A stretch of 10,333 bases of DNA from Methylomarinum sp964474415 (lineage in GTDB: Bacteria > Pseudomonadota > Gammaproteobacteria > Methylococcales > Methylomonadaceae), in the NCBI GenBank assembly GCA_964474415.1, contig CAYYSO010000086.1:1-10333 (forward strand), written 5' to 3'. Both the position numbers and the translations under genes were made by a program. The notes below the pieces were generated by a model. The model saw only the letters and a list, made by a program, of their open reading frames with translations. It searched no databases and was not told the origin of the DNA. Shown in pieces: positions 8,501-10,333 of the stretch; position 1 is the stretch's first letter; every line of letters starts with the position of its first letter.

Positions 8501-8626
8501 ATCTTTAGTCTTGGGATATTGGCGCAAATCCAGCGCTGTCATTGAGCGCAAACCCAGCACCAGAATCAGCAGACTGATGACACTGGCTAATACCGGGCGG
8601 TGGATGAAAATATCAGTAAATTTCAC
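5588..8626 (-). CDS. RND multidrug efflux transporter, inner-membrane permease (HAE1 family)
   Basis: A 1012-aa proton-driven exporter of the AcrB/MexB class (E. coli AcrB is 1049 aa). It begins MKFTDIFIHRPVLASVISLL with transmembrane helix 1, followed by the first large periplasmic loop, a helix cluster around residues 330-550, the second periplasmic loop, and a final helix cluster after about 850. The proton-relay residues are present: Asp400-Asp401 in GIGLVVDDAIIVVENVHRH (AcrB D407/D408) and Lys916 in GLVAKNGILIVEFANQ (AcrB K940). This favours drug/amphiphile export (HAE1) over a metal exporter (HME). GTG is the start codon, with GAGGA 6 nt upstream. The gene follows its adaptor by 23 bp, so the two are surely one operon. 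In such systems the pump trimer works with the adaptor and a TolC-like outer-membrane channel; none is encoded here. Substrate cannot be read from sequence. No damage to the frame was seen. Confidence 0.95.
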   Translation of the reverse strand: MKFTDIFIHRPVLASVISLLILVLGLRSMTALDLRQYPKTKDTVVTVTTTYPGADSELIKGFITTPLQQAIAESEGIDYLSSSSRQGRSTIEAHMRLNYDPNAAVAEIQAKVASKRNVLPAESEDPVINSQTGDRTALMYLALYSDTMTPSQISDYMLRVLQPKMQAVPGVGKAQLLGNKTFAMRIWLDPERMAALSVTAEDVDQVLRNNNYLSGAGQTKGAFVEIDLSATTDVRTENDFRRIVVGKRDEALIRLSDIADIELGSENYDSVNWYKGKVAIFMGIEQAPGANPLTVAQRVRSALQDLEKDLPEDLHVLLPYDSSQFIQDSIDEVFRTLVEAIIIVLLIIYLSLGSVRAALVPSVAVPLSLIGGTFLMLLLGFSINLLTMLAMVLGIGLVVDDAIIVVENVHRHIELGAPRFQAAIEGTRELILPIIATTVALIAAYIPIGFMGGLIGTLFTEFAFSLVAAVVISSIVALTLSPMLSSKVLKNKSSIGKFEQMVEHAFNWLAEKYQHLLHCILEFPGLILGFALLVMVSIYFMFTLSQKELAPVEDQSILFFIATGPQTATLEYDEIYSRELMKQFEAIPEYKESFWLLGFGSDNNVVFGGFKIPSTFQRKRSQMEIQPELQTKVNQVAGFKTAVIPRPSLPGSGGGLPLQFVIMTDADYTQLDQVADQLLAQAMQSGRFSFLMKDVNFDRPKSTLVIDRDRAADLGLTMKEIGRNLAGLLSEQYTNRFSLQGRSYKVIPQVDDLSRLDISMFDYYYLRTVSGGQVPLSSLVQIENSVEPGKRTQFQQLNSLTLSGMMAPGVTLGDAMDYLEQQADEIFPRGYSYDYTGSSRQYAQQGTTLIFTFFMSLLIIYLMLAAQFESWRDPLIILISVPLSIASALAFIMLGFASINIYTQVGLITLIGLVAKNGILIVEFANQLQIRKGLSKHEAVEQAARIRLRPILMTTVSMIVAMIPLLIASGPGAASRFDIGLVIASGLGVGTLFTLFILPAFYLLLARERQLN

Positions 8627-8632
8627 CGTAGA

Positions 8633-8637
8633 TCCTC
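8633..8637 (-). promoter_or_regulatory. Ribosome binding site for the RND pump (GTG start)
   Basis: On the minus strand GAGGA lies 6 nt before GTG at 8626, inside the 23-bp gap after the adaptor stop. It supports the GTG as the real start. Confidence 0.7.
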
Positions 8638-8649
8638 AATTTTCCGTGC

Positions 8650-9771
8650 CTACAGGGATGTAGGTACTTGGCGTGAGCTGGGAGCGGTAAGCCGTTCCCC
8701 AGGTGCCGGTTTTGCACCAATAGTCACCGGCATTCCGTTACGCAGTTTGATTTGACCGGCACTCACCACCCGATCGCCATGATTTAAACCACGCACAATT
8801 TCAACTCGACCGTTCCGGGTCATTCCTGTCTTGACCAGGCGGCTTTGTACGATTAAACCCTGTTTGTCAGGTTCGACAACAAAGACAAAAGCGCCATAGG
8901 GATTGTAGGAAATCGCTGTATTCGGCACGGTAAGTACTTGCCTGGTCTGATCAGATACTACCACTGCTTGAGCAAACATACCGGGGTGCAAAAGATGCTC
9001 TGGATTGGGCAGTGTGGCGCGGATTTTTACCGAACGAGTATTTTGATCGATAAGCGGGCTAATCGTACTGATTCGTCCTGTGAAGGATGTATCCGGATAG
9101 GTCTGAATATTCACGATGACCTGTTGTCCAGTTGTCAGCCGGTCGAGATGACGTTCCGGTAACTTAAAGTCCACATAAATCGGGTCCAAATGCTGTAACG
9201 TCACAATGGCCGAACCGGGCGTTAGATATTGTCCTAAATCGATCTTGCGAATACCCAGTTGACCGGAAAAGGGGGCATGGATCTGTTTTTTTTCGATAAG
9301 GGTTTGCTTGGTCAGCACGGATGCAGCGGCTTCATCTAGTAATGCCTTGTTTTCATCATAGTTGGATTTGGGCACGAAATTCCCATGTATCAGTTTCCGG
9401 CTGCGTTCAAAGCGGATTTTCGCCAGTCGTTGCTGTGCTAGCAAACCTTTCAGTTCAGCGCGTTCAGTTTCAGCGTTCAGCTCCAGCAGTAATTGCCCTT
9501 TGTGAACACTCTGGCCGGAAGTAAAATGAATGACTTTGACGATACCGGCTATTTCATTGCTGAGTGTCACACCCGATACAGCCACCAGACTGCCCACGGC
9601 TGACAAAGACGATTGCCAGTTAACCTGTTTGGCCTCGATCACGGCCACAACAGCCGGTGGCGGCAGTTTGAACTGGCTCTTTGCTATCTGTATTTGGTAA
9701 AATTTCATCGCAAAAAGACTGCCGAAAATCAGGCCTGATAAAAGCAAGAGAAAAATAAGTCGTTTAATCAT
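8650..9771 (-). CDS. RND efflux periplasmic adaptor (membrane fusion protein)
   Basis: A 373-aa adaptor that links the downstream RND pump to an outer-membrane channel. A single hydrophobic helix (about residues 4-21) after MIKR anchors it. The protein has no Cys, so it cannot be a lipoprotein like AcrA and should stay tethered by this helix, with the rest in the periplasm. The domains follow the family order. First half of the lipoyl domain is about 71-98 (NEIAGIVKVIHFTSGQSVHKG). The alpha-helical hairpin is about 97-162. Second lipoyl half is about 164-192 (IHAPFSGQLGIRKIDLGQYL). Then come the beta-barrel (about 197-275) and membrane-proximal domain (about 280-350, with GLNHGDRVVSAGQIKLRNGMPV). 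The ATG at 9771 lacks a Shine-Dalgarno. It overlaps the stop of a possible 8-codon upstream ORF (ATGA overlap). It is the first gene of the two-gene operon; no regulator gene lies beside it within the window. Confidence 0.94.
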   Translation of the reverse strand: MIKRLIFLLLLSGLIFGSLFAMKFYQIQIAKSQFKLPPPAVVAVIEAKQVNWQSSLSAVGSLVAVSGVTLSNEIAGIVKVIHFTSGQSVHKGQLLLELNAETERAELKGLLAQQRLAKIRFERSRKLIHGNFVPKSNYDENKALLDEAAASVLTKQTLIEKKQIHAPFSGQLGIRKIDLGQYLTPGSAIVTLQHLDPIYVDFKLPERHLDRLTTGQQVIVNIQTYPDTSFTGRISTISPLIDQNTRSVKIRATLPNPEHLLHPGMFAQAVVVSDQTRQVLTVPNTAISYNPYGAFVFVVEPDKQGLIVQSRLVKTGMTRNGRVEIVRGLNHGDRVVSAGQIKLRNGMPVTIGAKPAPGERLTAPSSRQVPTSL

Positions 9772-9794
9772 AATGGGGTGTTGTGTCTCGTCAT
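9770..9794 (-). promoter_or_regulatory. Possible 8-codon upstream ORF overlapping the adaptor start
   Basis: On the minus strand an ATG at 9794 opens a reading frame encoding MTRHNTPL. Its TGA stop overlaps the adaptor's ATG in the ATGA arrangement typical of translational coupling. The adaptor itself has no good Shine-Dalgarno, which makes coupling attractive. However, the only GGAGG nearby is about 17 nt upstream of this ATG, too far for efficient initiation, so the ORF may be chance. Confidence 0.2.
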
Positions 9795-9840
9795 GAGTCA
9801 GTGTTTTTTAGCCTCCACTTTTTTTAACAAAGGAGCAAGC

Positions 9841-9903
9841 ATGAGCTTTCACTGCAATCACCAATGCATTTGCTGCGCAGTAATAGGAATGTACAAGTTA
9901 TAA
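9841..9903 (+). CDS. Possible 20-aa Cys/His-rich peptide
   Basis: AAAGGAGC, a near-perfect Shine-Dalgarno, lies 5-6 nt before an ATG that opens a 20-codon frame ending in TAA. The peptide starts MSF and carries the cluster HCNHQCICC: four Cys and two His within nine residues, a composition that could bind a metal or serve as a Cys-sensing leader peptide. It is not a known family to me. It starts 69 bp from, and divergent to, the adaptor gene. No clear + strand promoter and no gene directly downstream on the same strand were found, so an attenuation role has no visible target. Short frames like this arise by chance; the ribosome site is the main argument for it. Confidence 0.3.
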   Translation: MSFHCNHQCICCAVIGMYKL

Positions 9904-9914
9904 AATTTCCATTC

Positions 9915-10139
9915 CTAAGTTAAATCAATCTCAGAAAATCCAGCTTTTTGTAGTTGTTGTAATGAAAATGATTCAAGTATCACATGATTTTCAGATCCAC
10001 CAGAAAACAAGTGCTCAATCCAATGTTCTAATTGAACTGTACGGGTATAGGCTGATATATCATCCAGAGTATAACGATGCAAAAGTGCAACCACTGTGTA
10101 TGCAGTAGCGAGATAAAGATACTGACAACACAGGCTTGA
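9915..10139 (-). pseudogene. Orphan 74-codon open frame, probably a gene remnant
   Basis: On the minus strand a frame is open for 74 codons, from just after a TGA (10142-10140) to a TAG (9917-9915). It reads like protein: a hydrophobic stretch (YLYLATAYTVVALLHRY), then a polar part with RYTLDDISAYTRTVQLEHW and an end at QKAGFSEIDLT. It contains no ATG; the first usable start is a GTG inside the hydrophobic part, with no Shine-Dalgarno. I do not recognise a family. The best reading is the 3' remnant of a gene whose 5' part was removed or replaced near 10140, where the base composition changes. A chance open frame is the alternative. Confidence 0.35.
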
Positions 10140-10274
10140 TCAATATTTGCAGAAAGCCTTGCTTAGACGCCATCGTGCCTTGATGGCCATCGACAGCAGG
10201 GCCGCCGCGATGAGGATTAAATAGGGACGCGTTCCCGAGCCGCTGGCTAGGACTTCACTGGTTGTTGGTTTCAC
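10140..10274 (-). pseudogene. Short GC-rich open frame with a membrane-helix-like segment
   Basis: On the minus strand, in the same frame as the neighbouring 74-codon remnant and separated from it only by the TGA at 10142-10140, lies a 44-codon frame starting with GTG at 10274. It contains PYLILIAAALLSMA, which could be a membrane helix, followed by the basic stretch IKARWRLSKA. There is no Shine-Dalgarno, and a stop lies two codons upstream of the GTG. A different minus-strand frame is also open across part of this segment, so the coding frame, if any, is unclear. It may be part of a dispersed repeat or mobile element rather than a gene. Confidence 0.2.
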
Positions 10275-10283
10275 GTTTCATCT

Positions 10284-10333
10284 AGGAGGCTGTCGGGTTG
10301 AAGTTTGAAACCGGAGTTCCAGGGTAGAGTTTA
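10284..10333. mobile_element. Possible insertion-sequence end at the window edge
   Basis: The sequence from 10284 (AGGAGGCTGTCGGGTTGAAG and on to the last base) resembles, from memory only, terminal repeats of IS5-group-like elements. No second end, target duplication or transposase can be seen, because the window stops here. Weakly supported. Confidence 0.2.

Larger units (their letters stand above)
9904..10333. other. Region without a convincing gene; composition changes near 10140
   Basis: From 9904 to about 10140 the DNA is AT-rich like the rest of the window and holds an orphan open stretch on the minus strand (listed separately). From about 10155 to 10260 it becomes clearly GC-richer (for example the runs around 10195-10215 and 10240-10250). 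The last 50 bases (AGGAGGCTGTCGGGTTGAAG onward, from 10284) look to me like the end of an insertion sequence, but the matching opposite end and a transposase are not in the window. No tRNA, CRISPR repeats or integrase site was seen. Confidence 0.5.

Noticed and set aside
9800..9826. AGTG...CACT followed by seven T's, as a terminator
   Set aside because: The stem is only 4 bp with a 12-nt loop and no gene on the + strand ends there; the T-run is just a homopolymer.
10223..10239. GGGA-CGCGT-TCCC palindrome, as an operator or attachment site
   Set aside because: Only a 4-bp stem in GC-rich DNA, with no repeated copy nearby.

Overview
The window looks like chromosomal DNA of a moderately AT-rich gammaproteobacterium. 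The support is an AcnB-type aconitase, a ZapE (AFG1/YhcM-like) ATPase, an HAE1-type RND efflux pump and a NAD-type isocitrate dehydrogenase. A methanotroph of the Methylococcales would fit, but that is a guess from general resemblance. The left end starts inside a gene. The right end runs into sequence of different composition that may be repeat-like, so the window could be a whole contig bounded by assembly breaks.

Layout: (1) 3-782 (+) is the 3' part of an isocitrate dehydrogenase gene. (2) 826-1290 (-) is a small TerB-like protein convergent with it. (3) 1291-1608 is a gene-free leader region with a consensus -35 box and a strong hairpin (20 consecutive pairs) that forms only in + strand RNA. 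(4) 1609-4179 (+) is acnB, followed by a good rho-independent terminator. (5) 4323-5474 (+) is zapE. (6) 9771 down to 5588 (-) is a two-gene operon: periplasmic adaptor, then RND pump. It has no outer-membrane factor gene in view and no visible regulator. (7) 9772-10333 has no convincing large gene. It holds a possible 20-codon Cys/His-rich ORF with an excellent Shine-Dalgarno, an orphan 74-codon open stretch on the minus strand that lacks an ATG, and a GC-richer segment up to the window edge.

Working together: aconitase B makes isocitrate and the isocitrate dehydrogenase oxidises it to 2-oxoglutarate, so the left third holds two consecutive TCA-cycle steps, with a TerB-like gene inserted in the opposite direction. 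ZapE is a division-associated ATPase with no evident functional tie to them. The adaptor and pump are a self-contained inner-membrane/periplasm export unit that would need a TolC-like channel encoded elsewhere.

Most of the window is conventional. The part most worth a second look is the acnB leader: a structured 5' region just downstream of a plausible promoter. No clearly novel multi-gene system is visible.
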